A model generated the notes under the pieces. That model ran no database searches, was not told the DNA's origin, and saw nothing but the letters and a program-made list of their open reading frames with translations. A DNA stretch of 64,000 nucleotides, taken from assembly GCA_035647455.1 (NCBI GenBank), contig DASRNI010000002.1:75383-139382 (forward strand), in the 5' to 3' direction. The position numbers and the translations under genes are program-made. Origin of the DNA: UBA1361 sp035647455. Its GTDB lineage: Bacteria; Bacillota_I; Bacilli_A; RFN20; CAG-826. Positions 16,818 through 25,316 of the stretch are shown in pieces; position 1 is the first letter of the stretch; each line of letters begins with the position of its first letter.

Positions 16818-17324
16818 ATGATTAAAACAGCATTTTTAAAACAAAAAGAAAAAAAATTTATTTGGATGAATATTGGCTTTTTCACATTTTTCGTTCTCTT
16901 ATACACAATTATTGATTCGCTCAATATGCCGTATAGCGAAATGAATAGCCAATATGGCTTATTTTTAACGATCAGTAACGTTGTTATGAATATTGTGATG
17001 GCCGTAATTAGTACATTAATGATGACATTGACTGCGGCACAATTTAAACTTACTGGTTCAGAAAGTAAAGCAAATAACGTTACATTCGTTAGCGTAATTA
17101 TTGGGATTTTAACTTACGGTTGTACACCGTGTGTTATTTCGTTTTTCGCAGGTATTGGAATTAGTTTAACGGCAGCAGCAGCGTATCCCTTAGGCGGATT
17201 CCCTTTTAAGTTCCTAAGTTTAGCCGTTCTTATTCTCGGTTTCATTTGGATTTTATATCGGCTCAATAAAGCCGTTTGTAAAGTCGACTTTGACAAAAAA
17301 GACGAGATTGAAATTAAACTTTAA
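16818..17324 (+). CDS. Multi-helix membrane protein with a CTPC motif, unknown
   Basis: This 168-residue protein starts at ATG 16818 behind GCGGAG. Four hydrophobic segments are visible (~15-35, 48-75, 92-125, 128-145). A dithiol-type motif, YGCTPCVISFF, sits inside the third. CxxC in a membrane helix could bind metal or take part in thiol exchange, but no family is recognised. It is separated from xerC by about 55 nt and from rpsB by its promoter. Confidence 0.7.
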   Translation: MIKTAFLKQKEKKFIWMNIGFFTFFVLLYTIIDSLNMPYSEMNSQYGLFLTISNVVMNIVMAVISTLMMTLTAAQFKLTGSESKANNVTFVSVIIGILTYGCTPCVISFFAGIGISLTAAAAYPLGGFPFKFLSLAVLILGFIWILYRLNKAVCKVDFDKKDEIEIKL

Positions 17325-17363
17325 ATAAGTAATAAAACAGCACTAATCGTAAAGTTTTGCTAG

Positions 17364-17392
17364 TTGCTAAATCTTTTTACCTATGGTAAGAT
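17364..17392 (+). promoter_or_regulatory. Promoter of rpsB-tsf
   Basis: TTGCTA, 17-nt spacer, TAAGAT. Transcription from here would include a leader of about 100 nt before rpsB. Confidence 0.6.
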
Positions 17393-17398
17393 ACTAAA

Positions 17399-17499
17399 GG
17401 CTTTTAAGTCAATACACACACATTGAATTCGTCGCTCACTGTCCAAAATTGGGAGTTACGTTCGAAAATGTGGAGGAAAAAACAAAAGGGAGGCTCTAA
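17399..17499 (+). ncRNA. Candidate rpsB leader RNA
   Basis: The ~100-nt leader has GTCGCTCACTGTCCAA with an opposing TTGGGAGT and further A/G-rich sequence, ending in two G-rich ribosome-site-like runs (GTGGAGG and AGGGAGG). S2 often represses its own mRNA, so a structured leader is plausible; no Rfam match was made. Confidence 0.3.
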
Positions 17500-18465
17500 A
17501 TGAGTGAAAAGAAACTGCATGAAAAAGTAGAAACTCATGCACAAGAAGAAGTTCAAGAAACTTCACATACAATGGATCAAGTGTTACCAGACATTGATCG
17601 ACCCGTTATTACGATGAAAAAATTACTCGAAGCTGGCGCACACTTCGGACACCAAACAAAACTTTGGAACCCAAAGATGCGACCATACATCTTCGGCTCA
17701 CGTCATAACGTCCATATTATCGATTTAGAAAAATCGCTAGTGAAAATCGAAGAAGCATACGCTGCTTTACGTGAAATTGTCACGAAAAACGGAAAAGTAC
17801 TCTTCGTTGGAACAAGAAAACCACATTGTGACTTCGTTAAAGCCGAAGCACTTCGTAGTGGTTCGTTCTACATCAATAGCCGCTGGTTAGGTGGCACACT
17901 AACAAACTTTAAAACAATTTCCAGTCGCGTTAAGTATTTACGTGACTTAGAAATGCAAGAAGCTGACGGCACGCTTGATCGTCTATCGAAAAAAGAAGCT
18001 GCACTAGTCCGCAAAGAAATTGACCGCTTAACGGAAAACTTTGAAGGAATTAAAGAAATGCGCCGTATTCCAGAAGCAATCTTCTTAGTTAATCCACTTG
18101 AAGATAAAATTGCTTTACGTGAAGCTCGTTTATTAAATATTCCAGTGTTCGCGCTTGTTGATACAAACGCCGATCCAGATGATGTTGATTACATTATTCC
18201 AGCGAATGACGACGCGACAAAGTCAGTTAGTTTATTATTACAATTATTTGCTGATGCAATTGTTGAAGCAAAAGGTGGCGTACCAATCGTCGCATACTCA
18301 CTAGATATTGAGCAAGAAACTGATACGCTTGCTAGTCCAGAAGAAAAAACAAAAGACGAAGTTACACCAGAACCTGCGCGCCGTGCCCGTAAAGTAAGAA
18401 CCGAGCACAGTGCCAAACCAAAAGTTGAAAAAGAAGTTTCGGAAACGAAAGAGGAGGATAAATAA
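17500..18465 (+). CDS. rpsB: 30S ribosomal protein S2 with N- and C-terminal extensions
   Basis: S2 is a late-binding 30S protein and a platform for S1 and mRNA. The S2 core runs from MKKLLEAGAHFGHQT (~39) to GGVPIVAYS (~268), with LFVGTRK, SRWLGGTLTNFKT and NIPVFALVDTNADP. About 38 residues (acidic, Q/E-rich) precede it and about 50 (charged, ARRARKVR and repeated E/K) follow it, giving 321 residues against the usual ~250. The start is supported by AAAGGGAGG. It shares one base with tsf. Confidence 0.95.
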   Translation: MSEKKLHEKVETHAQEEVQETSHTMDQVLPDIDRPVITMKKLLEAGAHFGHQTKLWNPKMRPYIFGSRHNVHIIDLEKSLVKIEEAYAALREIVTKNGKVLFVGTRKPHCDFVKAEALRSGSFYINSRWLGGTLTNFKTISSRVKYLRDLEMQEADGTLDRLSKKEAALVRKEIDRLTENFEGIKEMRRIPEAIFLVNPLEDKIALREARLLNIPVFALVDTNADPDDVDYIIPANDDATKSVSLLLQLFADAIVEAKGGVPIVAYSLDIEQETDTLASPEEKTKDEVTPEPARRARKVRTEHSAKPKVEKEVSETKEEDK

Positions 18466-19325
18466 TGAGTACACCAATTGAAAAAATTAAAGAACTCCGT
18501 GCCTTAACTGGTGCGGGAATGATGGATTGTAAAAAAGCGCTTGAAGCAAATGACTATGATGTCGATTTAGCGAAAGACTGGCTTCGTGAGCAAGGAATTA
18601 CAACTGCTGCTAAGAAATCAGGCCGCATTGCTGCCGAAGGTTTAACTGTTGCGAAAATCGTTGATGGCGTCGCTGTCATCGTTGAAGTTAACTGTGAAAC
18701 AGACTTTGTTAGTCGTGGTGATGACTTTAAAAACTTAGTCAATGAAATTGCTGATATCTTACTTAGTAAAAAACCAGCAACGAAAGAAGATGCTGATAAA
18801 CTTATCGATCCACTTTTAGTTGAAAGAACGGTAAGAATCGGTGAAAAGCTTTCATTCCGTCGTTTTGAAGTATTCACGGTTAAAGATAATGCTTCGGCAT
18901 ATATTCATATGGGCGGAACAATTTCAAGTGTCGTTCTTCTTGAAAAACAAGATGACGAACTTGCCAAAGGTCTTGCAATGCATGTTGCGGCGAACTCGCC
19001 ATCATACATCACGAAGGATGATATTAGTGAAGAAGAATATGCGAAGGAAAAACGTATTCAACTTGAACTTACGAAAAACGATCCAAAGCTCGAAGGCAAA
19101 CCAGAACAATTATTGGAAAGAATCGTTACTGGTAAAATTAGCAAACACTTCAGTGACTTAGTGCTTGCCGATCAAACATACTTAATTGATGGCGAAGCGA
19201 AAGTTAGTGCGGTATTAAAAGCGAAAGCAAATAAAGTATTACACTTTGTTCGCTACCAAGTTGGTGAAGGCATTGAACGGCGACAAGAAGACTTCGCGAG
19301 TGAAGTGCTTGACCAAATAAAATAA
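18465..19325 (+). CDS. tsf: Elongation factor Ts
   Basis: EF-Ts exchanges GDP for GTP on EF-Tu. The 286 residues carry the N-terminal UBA-like domain (IKELRALTGAGMMDCKKALEAND), the signature EVNCETDFVSRGDDF, and the dimerisation and core halves typical of the full-length protein. Coupled to rpsB through a TAATG overlap and closed by a strong terminator. Confidence 0.96.
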   Translation: MSTPIEKIKELRALTGAGMMDCKKALEANDYDVDLAKDWLREQGITTAAKKSGRIAAEGLTVAKIVDGVAVIVEVNCETDFVSRGDDFKNLVNEIADILLSKKPATKEDADKLIDPLLVERTVRIGEKLSFRRFEVFTVKDNASAYIHMGGTISSVVLLEKQDDELAKGLAMHVAANSPSYITKDDISEEEYAKEKRIQLELTKNDPKLEGKPEQLLERIVTGKISKHFSDLVLADQTYLIDGEAKVSAVLKAKANKVLHFVRYQVGEGIERRQEDFASEVLDQIK

Positions 19326-19333
19326 AACAAGAC

Positions 19334-19358
19334 AAACACCCTGCGGGGTGTTTTTTTG
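19334..19358 (+). terminator. Intrinsic terminator between tsf and pyrH
   Basis: AAACACCC and GGGTGTTT form an 8-bp stem with loop TGCG, followed by T7. The T run abuts the GGAGG ribosome site of pyrH, so pyrH-frr expression must come from read-through or from a promoter inside tsf. Confidence 0.85.
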
Positions 19359-19366
19359 GAGGTAAC

Positions 19367-20095
19367 ATGGTTTATAAACGAGTCTTACTGAAGTTTAGTG
19401 GCGAAGCACTTGCTAACAACAATAAAGAAAAAATTTATGATCCGTTTGTTTTCGAGCGTTTAATTAATTTTATTAAATCATTCCATGCTTATAACAAAAT
19501 GGAAGTTGCCGTTGTCGTTGGCGCTGGCAACATTTGGCGTGGTCGCAATAACGTCGGTATTAAGTTTGACGCTGCAGAAAGCGATTATATCGGCATGCTT
19601 GGTACAGTGATGAACGCGATTGCCTTAAAAGACCAATTAATTCAAGCTGGCGTTGATGCAGTTATTTTAAGTGCGTTTCTGATTGAAGGAATCGCAGAAA
19701 AAACGACACCAGAACTCGCTAATAAATATTTAGAAGCCGGGAAAATTGTCCTTTTTGCCGGCGGAACTGGTAAACCGTTTTTCACGACCGATACCGGAGC
19801 AGCGATGCGAGCGATTGATATAAATGCTGACGCAATTATTATGGCAAAAGATGGTGTAGACGGGCTTTATACAAAAAATCCGCATGTTTATCGTGATGCC
19901 CAAAAAATTGCTAGTGCGTCATACCAAGACTTAATCGATATTAAGATTGAAGCGCTTGACTTAAGTGCGCTTGAACTGCTCAAAGAAACAAATATTCATT
20001 TGTTAGTGTTAGGAATGGATGAAGTTAAAAGTTTTGAAACTGTTGAAGAACATATAGAAATTGGTACAATAGTAAAGAGGGGGGTAACGTTATGA
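19367..20095 (+). CDS. pyrH: Uridylate kinase
   Basis: UMP kinase phosphorylates UMP to UDP and is allosterically controlled by GTP/UTP. The 242 residues begin VYKRVLLKFSGEAL and contain VVVGAGNIWRG, GMLGTVMNAIALKDQL, LFAGGTGKPFFTTDTGAAMRA and AKDGVDGLYTKNP, all diagnostic amino-acid-kinase-fold motifs. GGAGG precedes the ATG. It ends in TGA inside an ATGA overlap with frr. Confidence 0.96.
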   Translation: MVYKRVLLKFSGEALANNNKEKIYDPFVFERLINFIKSFHAYNKMEVAVVVGAGNIWRGRNNVGIKFDAAESDYIGMLGTVMNAIALKDQLIQAGVDAVILSAFLIEGIAEKTTPELANKYLEAGKIVLFAGGTGKPFFTTDTGAAMRAIDINADAIIMAKDGVDGLYTKNPHVYRDAQKIASASYQDLIDIKIEALDLSALELLKETNIHLLVLGMDEVKSFETVEEHIEIGTIVKRGVTL

Positions 20096-20637
20096 ATGAA
20101 CATGCAGCAAATGCGAAACTAAGGATGGCAAAGACACTCGAGAATTTAAAGCTTGAGTTTACGTCACTTAGAACTGGAAAAGCGTCACCGGCAATTTTAG
20201 ACCGGATTGAATGTGATTATTATGGCGAAAAAATGCCAATTAACCAAATCAGTGCGATTTCTGTTCCCGAACCACGGCAATTACTTATTACGCCATATGA
20301 TAAAAACGATATCAAAGCAATCATTGCCGCGATTAATAGTTCTTCAATTGGGATTAATCCGCAAAATGAAAGTGATCATATTCGCCTTGTTTTTCCGCCA
20401 CTTACGGAAGAGCGGCGCCGTGATTTAGTGCGTGTTGCGAAAAAGTTTACTGAAGAAGCAAAAATTGCGATTCGTAACTTACGCCGCGAGGCGCTTGCCC
20501 CAATTAAAAACGACAAATCACTCAGCGAAGATTTAGTGAAAGTAATTGAAAAAGAAATTCAAGACGTCACTGATGAAGCGGTTAAACGAAGTGATGAACT
20601 CTTCAAAGAGAAAGAAAAAGAAATTTTACAAGTTTAA
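20092..20637 (+). CDS. frr: Ribosome recycling factor
   Basis: RRF with EF-G splits post-termination ribosomes. The 181 residues have MAKTLENLKLEFTSLRTGKASPAILDRI, YYGEKMPINQIS, LLITPYDKNDI, IRLVFPPLTEERRRDLV and the three-helix C-terminal region. Length is normal, and the gene is coupled to pyrH by the 4-nt overlap. Confidence 0.96.
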   Translation: MNEHAANAKLRMAKTLENLKLEFTSLRTGKASPAILDRIECDYYGEKMPINQISAISVPEPRQLLITPYDKNDIKAIIAAINSSSIGINPQNESDHIRLVFPPLTEERRRDLVRVAKKFTEEAKIAIRNLRREALAPIKNDKSLSEDLVKVIEKEIQDVTDEAVKRSDELFKEKEKEILQV

Positions 20638-20669
20638 TTAATTTTAAACGCGTGCAAAAATAAATTGTT

Positions 20670-22166
20670 ATGAAAAATAAAATCAACCGTATTTTCAAGG
20701 TCTTTATCTTAATATTACCGTTACTCTTTTTAACGAGTTGCGATTATATTTGGGAGATTATTGACATTTTAAACCAGGCAAATAGTTCTTTTGTTGCCCC
20801 GGATATTAGTGAAGATCAAGCAGCTTTTTATAAGCCAACAACGTACAAATATACGAACCGAGAACTAGGACATAATTTTGGTGTCGCACATTTAGAATCA
20901 ATTGGGGAGCAGAAAATTTTAGTTGTTCCTGTTGTTTTTACTGATTACCAACAGCTAGCAACACCAGCGCTGAAAAGTTCAATAGAACGCGCGTTTTTCG
21001 GACAAAGTAGTGATACGGGCTGGGAAAGCGTGCAAAGTTATTACAATAAATCTAGTTACGGAAAGTTAACACTTTCTGGTGAAGTTACTGATTACTTTCA
21101 CTTGAATATTTCAACGACTCAACTTGAAAACATGCCGCTTAACGATTATTATTGGGACCAAACACATTATGTTTTAGAAAATCTTTATAATTATTTAAAA
21201 ACCGTCGATGACGGGCAACTACTTCATGATTACGATTTAGATGAAGACGGTTATGTTGATGCGCTTTATCTAGTTTATATGGCGCCTTATGACTACGATA
21301 GCGAACTATTTTGGGCGTATATGTATTACTGGAACTATTATCCAAACTTAACCCACCCAACATTTAACAGTTTTGCCTGGTCAAGTTATTCGTTTATGGA
21401 AGAAGGCGACGGTTATAGTTTTGCCGAAGTTGACGCGCATACTTTCATTCATGAAACTGGCCATCTTTTAGGTTTAGATGATTATTACGATTACGACAGC
21501 GAGAGCAATCCTTCCGGTAGTTTTGATATGATGACTTATAACGTTGTGGACCATACGATGTACTCCAAATATTTACTAAACTGGAGTCAACCGTATGTCG
21601 TTAATGAGACAACAAAAATTACTTTACGACCCGCGGAAAGTTCGGGCGACTTTATTATTCTCAATGCTAATTGGAACAACCATGTTTATGACGAATATAT
21701 TTTAATTGAATATTTCACGCCGACCGGCCTTAATTATCAAGATAGTGTTGGCTATGGCTACCAAAACATTCGCCCGTTTAATGAAAACGGCGTTAAAATT
21801 TATCACGTTGATTCACGGCTCATTGCGATTACGGACGGGTATTATACGTACACTGATGAAATTGTTAGCAATGAAACAACGTATACAGATATCGGCGCGA
21901 GTAATACGGCAGAATATAGCGTTAGTGATGACTTTAAGCTGCTCCACTTATTAAATGCCGAAGGCAAAAGTGGTGACTGGTACGATAATGATCTGAAACC
22001 AAGTAATAAAGCACTCTTTAAAACGGGTGACGAAATAGCACACACTAAATGGAAAACATACTTAAAATCAAGTAGTCGCTTTAATAGTGGTAAAAATATT
22101 AATTTTAGTATTCAAATCGGCACGATGAATGATGATGGTGTTGATATTTACATCACAAAACATTAA
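20670..22166 (+). CDS. Secreted lipoprotein metalloprotease, M6-like
   Basis: The 498-residue product has a lipoprotein signal peptide (basic N-terminus, hydrophobic core, lipobox LTSC with Cys24), so it is probably anchored outside the cell. The zinc protease motif is HETGH at about residue 260, extended as IHETGHLLGLDDYYDYD, which fits the immune-inhibitor-A/M6 family (HExxHxxGxxD). Tyr/Asp-rich stretches precede it and a beta-rich C-terminal region follows. It begins 32 nt after frr with no clear ribosome site. Substrate is unknown; degradation of extracellular or host protein is inference. Confidence 0.82.
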   Translation: MKNKINRIFKVFILILPLLFLTSCDYIWEIIDILNQANSSFVAPDISEDQAAFYKPTTYKYTNRELGHNFGVAHLESIGEQKILVVPVVFTDYQQLATPALKSSIERAFFGQSSDTGWESVQSYYNKSSYGKLTLSGEVTDYFHLNISTTQLENMPLNDYYWDQTHYVLENLYNYLKTVDDGQLLHDYDLDEDGYVDALYLVYMAPYDYDSELFWAYMYYWNYYPNLTHPTFNSFAWSSYSFMEEGDGYSFAEVDAHTFIHETGHLLGLDDYYDYDSESNPSGSFDMMTYNVVDHTMYSKYLLNWSQPYVVNETTKITLRPAESSGDFIILNANWNNHVYDEYILIEYFTPTGLNYQDSVGYGYQNIRPFNENGVKIYHVDSRLIAITDGYYTYTDEIVSNETTYTDIGASNTAEYSVSDDFKLLHLLNAEGKSGDWYDNDLKPSNKALFKTGDEIAHTKWKTYLKSSSRFNSGKNINFSIQIGTMNDDGVDIYITKH

Positions 22167-22190
22167 AAAGCGTTTTCATCGTTAAATATT

Positions 22191-22239
22191 AACATTTATA
22201 AATGTTATCAGCGAAAAGTCGCGGCTTTTCGTGTATAAT
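22191..22239 (+). promoter_or_regulatory. uppS promoter with two inverted repeats and leaderless start
   Basis: TATAAT at 22234-22239 ends 7 nt before the uppS ATG, with no ribosome site. Just upstream lie a 16-bp perfect palindrome AACATTTATAAATGTT (22191-22206) and an inverted repeat CGAAAAG/CTTTTCG (22212-22218, 22225-22231) that covers the -35 and spacer. They could be an operator or, for the second, a weak hairpin. Confidence 0.5.
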
Positions 22240-22246
22240 TTACTTT

Positions 22247-22984
22247 ATGGGCAACGATAAAAAATTCACAAACGAAAATTACGGAATTAAACATATCGCT
22301 TTTATTCTTGATGGCAACGGCCGCTGGGCTAAAGCGCGGAGAAGACCGCGGAATTACGGCCATGCTCGGGGCTTTACAAGTTTATTTGATGTCGCGATTG
22401 CCGTAAATAATCGCAATATTGAAGTAATGACTGTATATGCTTTTTCAACAGAAAATTGGAACCGGCCTAAACAAGAAGTAGATTACTTATTTAAAACGCT
22501 TGAAGATCGATTGCAAAAAACGATGAAAAAAGTTATGCGTCATGAGATTAAAATTACGACAATGGGCGACTTAACAAAATTACCGCTTTCAACACAAGCG
22601 GCAATTAGTGAAGCAGTCACGAATAGTGCTGATAATAAGCGTCTAATCTTAAACATTTGTATTAATTATGGCGGAAAAGACGAGATCGTGCGGGCGATTA
22701 AAAAACTCTCCGCTGATGTTAAAAATGAACGACTCGCGATTAGTGAAATTAATGAACAAGTTTTTGATAACTACTTAGATTCGCGCGGACTACCGCCGGT
22801 TGATTTAATGGTGAGAACAAGTGGCGAGATGCGTTTGTCAAATTTCTTATTATGGCAAAATGCGTATGCTGAATTTATTTTTACACCAGTTTTATGGCCC
22901 GACTATAACGAAAAGACGCTCGACGAAGATTTAAAAATATACGCAAAGAGAAAGCGCCGCTTTGGAGGACTAGATAATGAGTGA
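22247..22984 (+). CDS. uppS: Undecaprenyl diphosphate synthase
   Basis: UppS condenses eight isopentenyl units onto farnesyl diphosphate to make the cell-wall lipid carrier precursor. The start is ATG 22247 (MGNDKKFTNENYG); 15 upstream codons overlap the promoter. The 245 residues contain HIAFILDGNGRWAKARR, YAFSTENWNRP, NICINYGGKDEIVRA, DLMVRTSGEMRLSNFLLWQ and AEFIFTPVLWPDY. It ends in TGA and overlaps cdsA by 8 nt. Confidence 0.95.
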   Translation: MGNDKKFTNENYGIKHIAFILDGNGRWAKARRRPRNYGHARGFTSLFDVAIAVNNRNIEVMTVYAFSTENWNRPKQEVDYLFKTLEDRLQKTMKKVMRHEIKITTMGDLTKLPLSTQAAISEAVTNSADNKRLILNICINYGGKDEIVRAIKKLSADVKNERLAISEINEQVFDNYLDSRGLPPVDLMVRTSGEMRLSNFLLWQNAYAEFIFTPVLWPDYNEKTLDEDLKIYAKRKRRFGGLDNE

Positions 22985-23984
22985 ACCACGTAAAAAATGG
23001 ACGACAACATTAAACTTGTCAAAAAACGAGATTAGTGAACAAACGAAAAAAAGTATGAAGACGCGCGTGATTACTTCAATTGTAATCGCCATTTTATTTG
23101 TTCCAGCTGTTTTTCTTGGTGGTTGGTACTTTATCGCTTTAATTTTCTTAGTCTCGGCAATTGCCGCGTTTGAATTCGTTCGGGCAACAAAATTAACGAA
23201 GCGTTATTGGTTTCTTTATATTCTTGTCGGTTTATTTACGCTGCTTTTTACATTTTGGTTTTTTATTAAGCGTAATTTAAGTATGACTACCCATGCTTTT
23301 TATGAACTGCAGCACTGGGATATTACGAATGCGTTTCAGACAGTGGAAATTTCAACGATGTTATTAGTTTTTACTTTGATTTTACTTTTCTCATTTTTAA
23401 TTATGGATCAAAACTTTAACTTTGAAATTGCATCATATTTATTTTTGTTAATTTTATTTATTGGGATTGGGATGCAGTCATTTTTGTTTATGCGCTTTTT
23501 CCCAAGTAAATATCAATCAAACCCAGCATTATCAAGCTTTCTCCTAATTTATATTGTTTTAGGGACGTTTGCGAATGACGTGGGAGCTTATTTTGTTGGT
23601 GTACTTTATGGTAAAACGAAAATGAGTCCAACAATTTCCCCGAATAAAACATGGGAAGGATTTGTTGGTGGTATTTTAACGTCATTTATTGTTAGTTTCT
23701 TATTTGCGTTAATTAGTTCATTAGCAGGTGCGCCAATTTTACCAAGCCTAGCGCATGATAAATGGTATTGGCTCGTCCTATTATCGCTCTTAATGCCGCT
23801 CTTTGCGACCGTTGGAGATTTATTCTTTAGTGCAACGAAACGGCATTTAAAAATTAAAGATTACGGCTCAATTGTTGTTGGCCATGGTGGTGTGCTTGAT
23901 CGGATTGATAGTCTTATTCTTGTTTCACTCGTGACAAGCATGCTTGTTATATTAATTGAAAATAGTTGGAGTTTACTCGCATAA
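22977..23984 (+). CDS. cdsA: Phosphatidate cytidylyltransferase
   Basis: CdsA makes CDP-diacylglycerol from phosphatidic acid and CTP. The 335-residue membrane protein has about eight hydrophobic helices and the signature SATKRHLKIKDYGSIVVGHGGVLDRIDSL near the C-terminus, plus DVGAYFVGVLYGKTKMSPTISPNKTWEGF. The cytoplasmic N-tail of ~28 residues is somewhat long. GGAGG sits in the uppS end. With plsX upstream it covers two steps of phospholipid synthesis. Confidence 0.94.
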   Translation: MSEPRKKWTTTLNLSKNEISEQTKKSMKTRVITSIVIAILFVPAVFLGGWYFIALIFLVSAIAAFEFVRATKLTKRYWFLYILVGLFTLLFTFWFFIKRNLSMTTHAFYELQHWDITNAFQTVEISTMLLVFTLILLFSFLIMDQNFNFEIASYLFLLILFIGIGMQSFLFMRFFPSKYQSNPALSSFLLIYIVLGTFANDVGAYFVGVLYGKTKMSPTISPNKTWEGFVGGILTSFIVSFLFALISSLAGAPILPSLAHDKWYWLVLLSLLMPLFATVGDLFFSATKRHLKIKDYGSIVVGHGGVLDRIDSLILVSLVTSMLVILIENSWSLLA

Positions 23985-23999
23985 AGGCGGAAAAAAGTT

Positions 24000-25316
24000 A
24001 TGTTTCAAAGTATTTTATTTATTTTATTATTTCTCTTAATGCTCGGAGTGTTAATTACAATTCATGAGCTTGGTCACTTTATTGCAGCGAAAATGTTTAA
24101 TGTTTATGTTTTCGAATTTGCAGTTGGTTTTGGGCCGAAAATCTTCCGGAAGAAGTTTGGCGAAACGTATTATAGTCTGCGCGCTTTACCGCTTGGCGGC
24201 TATGTAGCGATGCTTGGCGAAGAAGACGTAATTCCTGATGAATTCGTCGGTAAAATTAAAATTGAAGACGAAAATGTTGTTGAAGTAATTGAAAGTGATG
24301 TCGCCGTGGAAAGTGATGTTTTGATTGTTAATCCAAAGCGAAGTCTCTTAAAAATTAACCGCGGTAAAAAAGCCGTAATTATGTCGGCTGGTGTTTTTAT
24401 GAACTTAGTGCTTGGGTTTCTCCTTTTCGTGATTGCGAATGGAGCTTTCCAACAAAAAGCTTTTATTAGCACAATTAGTGTTGCCGAAAGTAGTTTAGCA
24501 AGCACTAGTTACGGACTACAAGACGGGGATCAACTAACCTTTATTAATCATCAGATTTATCATAAAGGTCATCCTGATGGTGAACTTGTTCAGGAGTTTG
24601 GTCGCACGGAAATTGACGGAAAAACTTATTTTGTTAACTACGCCTTTACTTCATTTTCAGTTCTTGAATTTGGCGGCGAAAATATGATTCTTATTAATAC
24701 GGAAGCGCTTGATTTTACAAAGACGAACGTGATTCAAGATGTAACGCGGTTTATTCGTACGCCGGAAAAAGATGAGTCAATCGTTGTCAGTATGAATTTT
24801 ATTCGAGGTGAAGACGAACTAAATAAAAATATTACGTTTAAGACGAAAGTAGATGAAGAAGGTGACTATTTCTATGAAGGTGTTGGTTTTAGTTTCACGT
24901 TAGAACATTACTACAATTCGTTTGGTGATGTCTTTAAACTTTCGGGCCGGGACTTTGTTAATGCGACAACCGTGGTTGCCCGTGGTCTTAAGTCACTTTT
25001 TACTTCAGGACTTGATAATTTAAGTGGTCCTGTCGGGATTTATAACATTTCAACACAGGCTTTAACCGAGCTTGGTGGAAGTTACTATATGCGGCTATGG
25101 GGGCTTATTAGCGTCAACTTAGCGCTCTTTAATTTACTGCCATTCCCACCGCTTGATGGATGGCACTTAATTGTGACTGGAGTTGAAGCAGCGACACGGC
25201 GCGAGATGAACGTTAAATTTAAACAAATTGCCCAACTTATTGGCGCGGTCCTTTTAATTTTATTAACTGTCGTTATTTTAGCGAAAGATATATTTTTTAT
25301 AGGAGCGTTATTATAA
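24000..25316 (+). CDS. rseP: Site-2 intramembrane metalloprotease RseP/RasP
   Basis: This intramembrane zinc protease cleaves anti-sigma factors and leftover signal peptides. In 438 residues it has HELGH at 22-26 in the first helix (ITIHELGHFIAAK), GFGPKIFRKKFGETYYSLRALPLGGYVAM, a central PDZ-like region, and the second active-site motif as NLLPFPPLDGWHLI, where Trp replaces the usual second Gly. A charged insertion (~75-115) follows the first helix. It lies in the usual uppS-cdsA-rseP order; polC begins on the base after its stop. Confidence 0.92.
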   Translation: MFQSILFILLFLLMLGVLITIHELGHFIAAKMFNVYVFEFAVGFGPKIFRKKFGETYYSLRALPLGGYVAMLGEEDVIPDEFVGKIKIEDENVVEVIESDVAVESDVLIVNPKRSLLKINRGKKAVIMSAGVFMNLVLGFLLFVIANGAFQQKAFISTISVAESSLASTSYGLQDGDQLTFINHQIYHKGHPDGELVQEFGRTEIDGKTYFVNYAFTSFSVLEFGGENMILINTEALDFTKTNVIQDVTRFIRTPEKDESIVVSMNFIRGEDELNKNITFKTKVDEEGDYFYEGVGFSFTLEHYYNSFGDVFKLSGRDFVNATTVVARGLKSLFTSGLDNLSGPVGIYNISTQALTELGGSYYMRLWGLISVNLALFNLLPFPPLDGWHLIVTGVEAATRREMNVKFKQIAQLIGAVLLILLTVVILAKDIFFIGALL

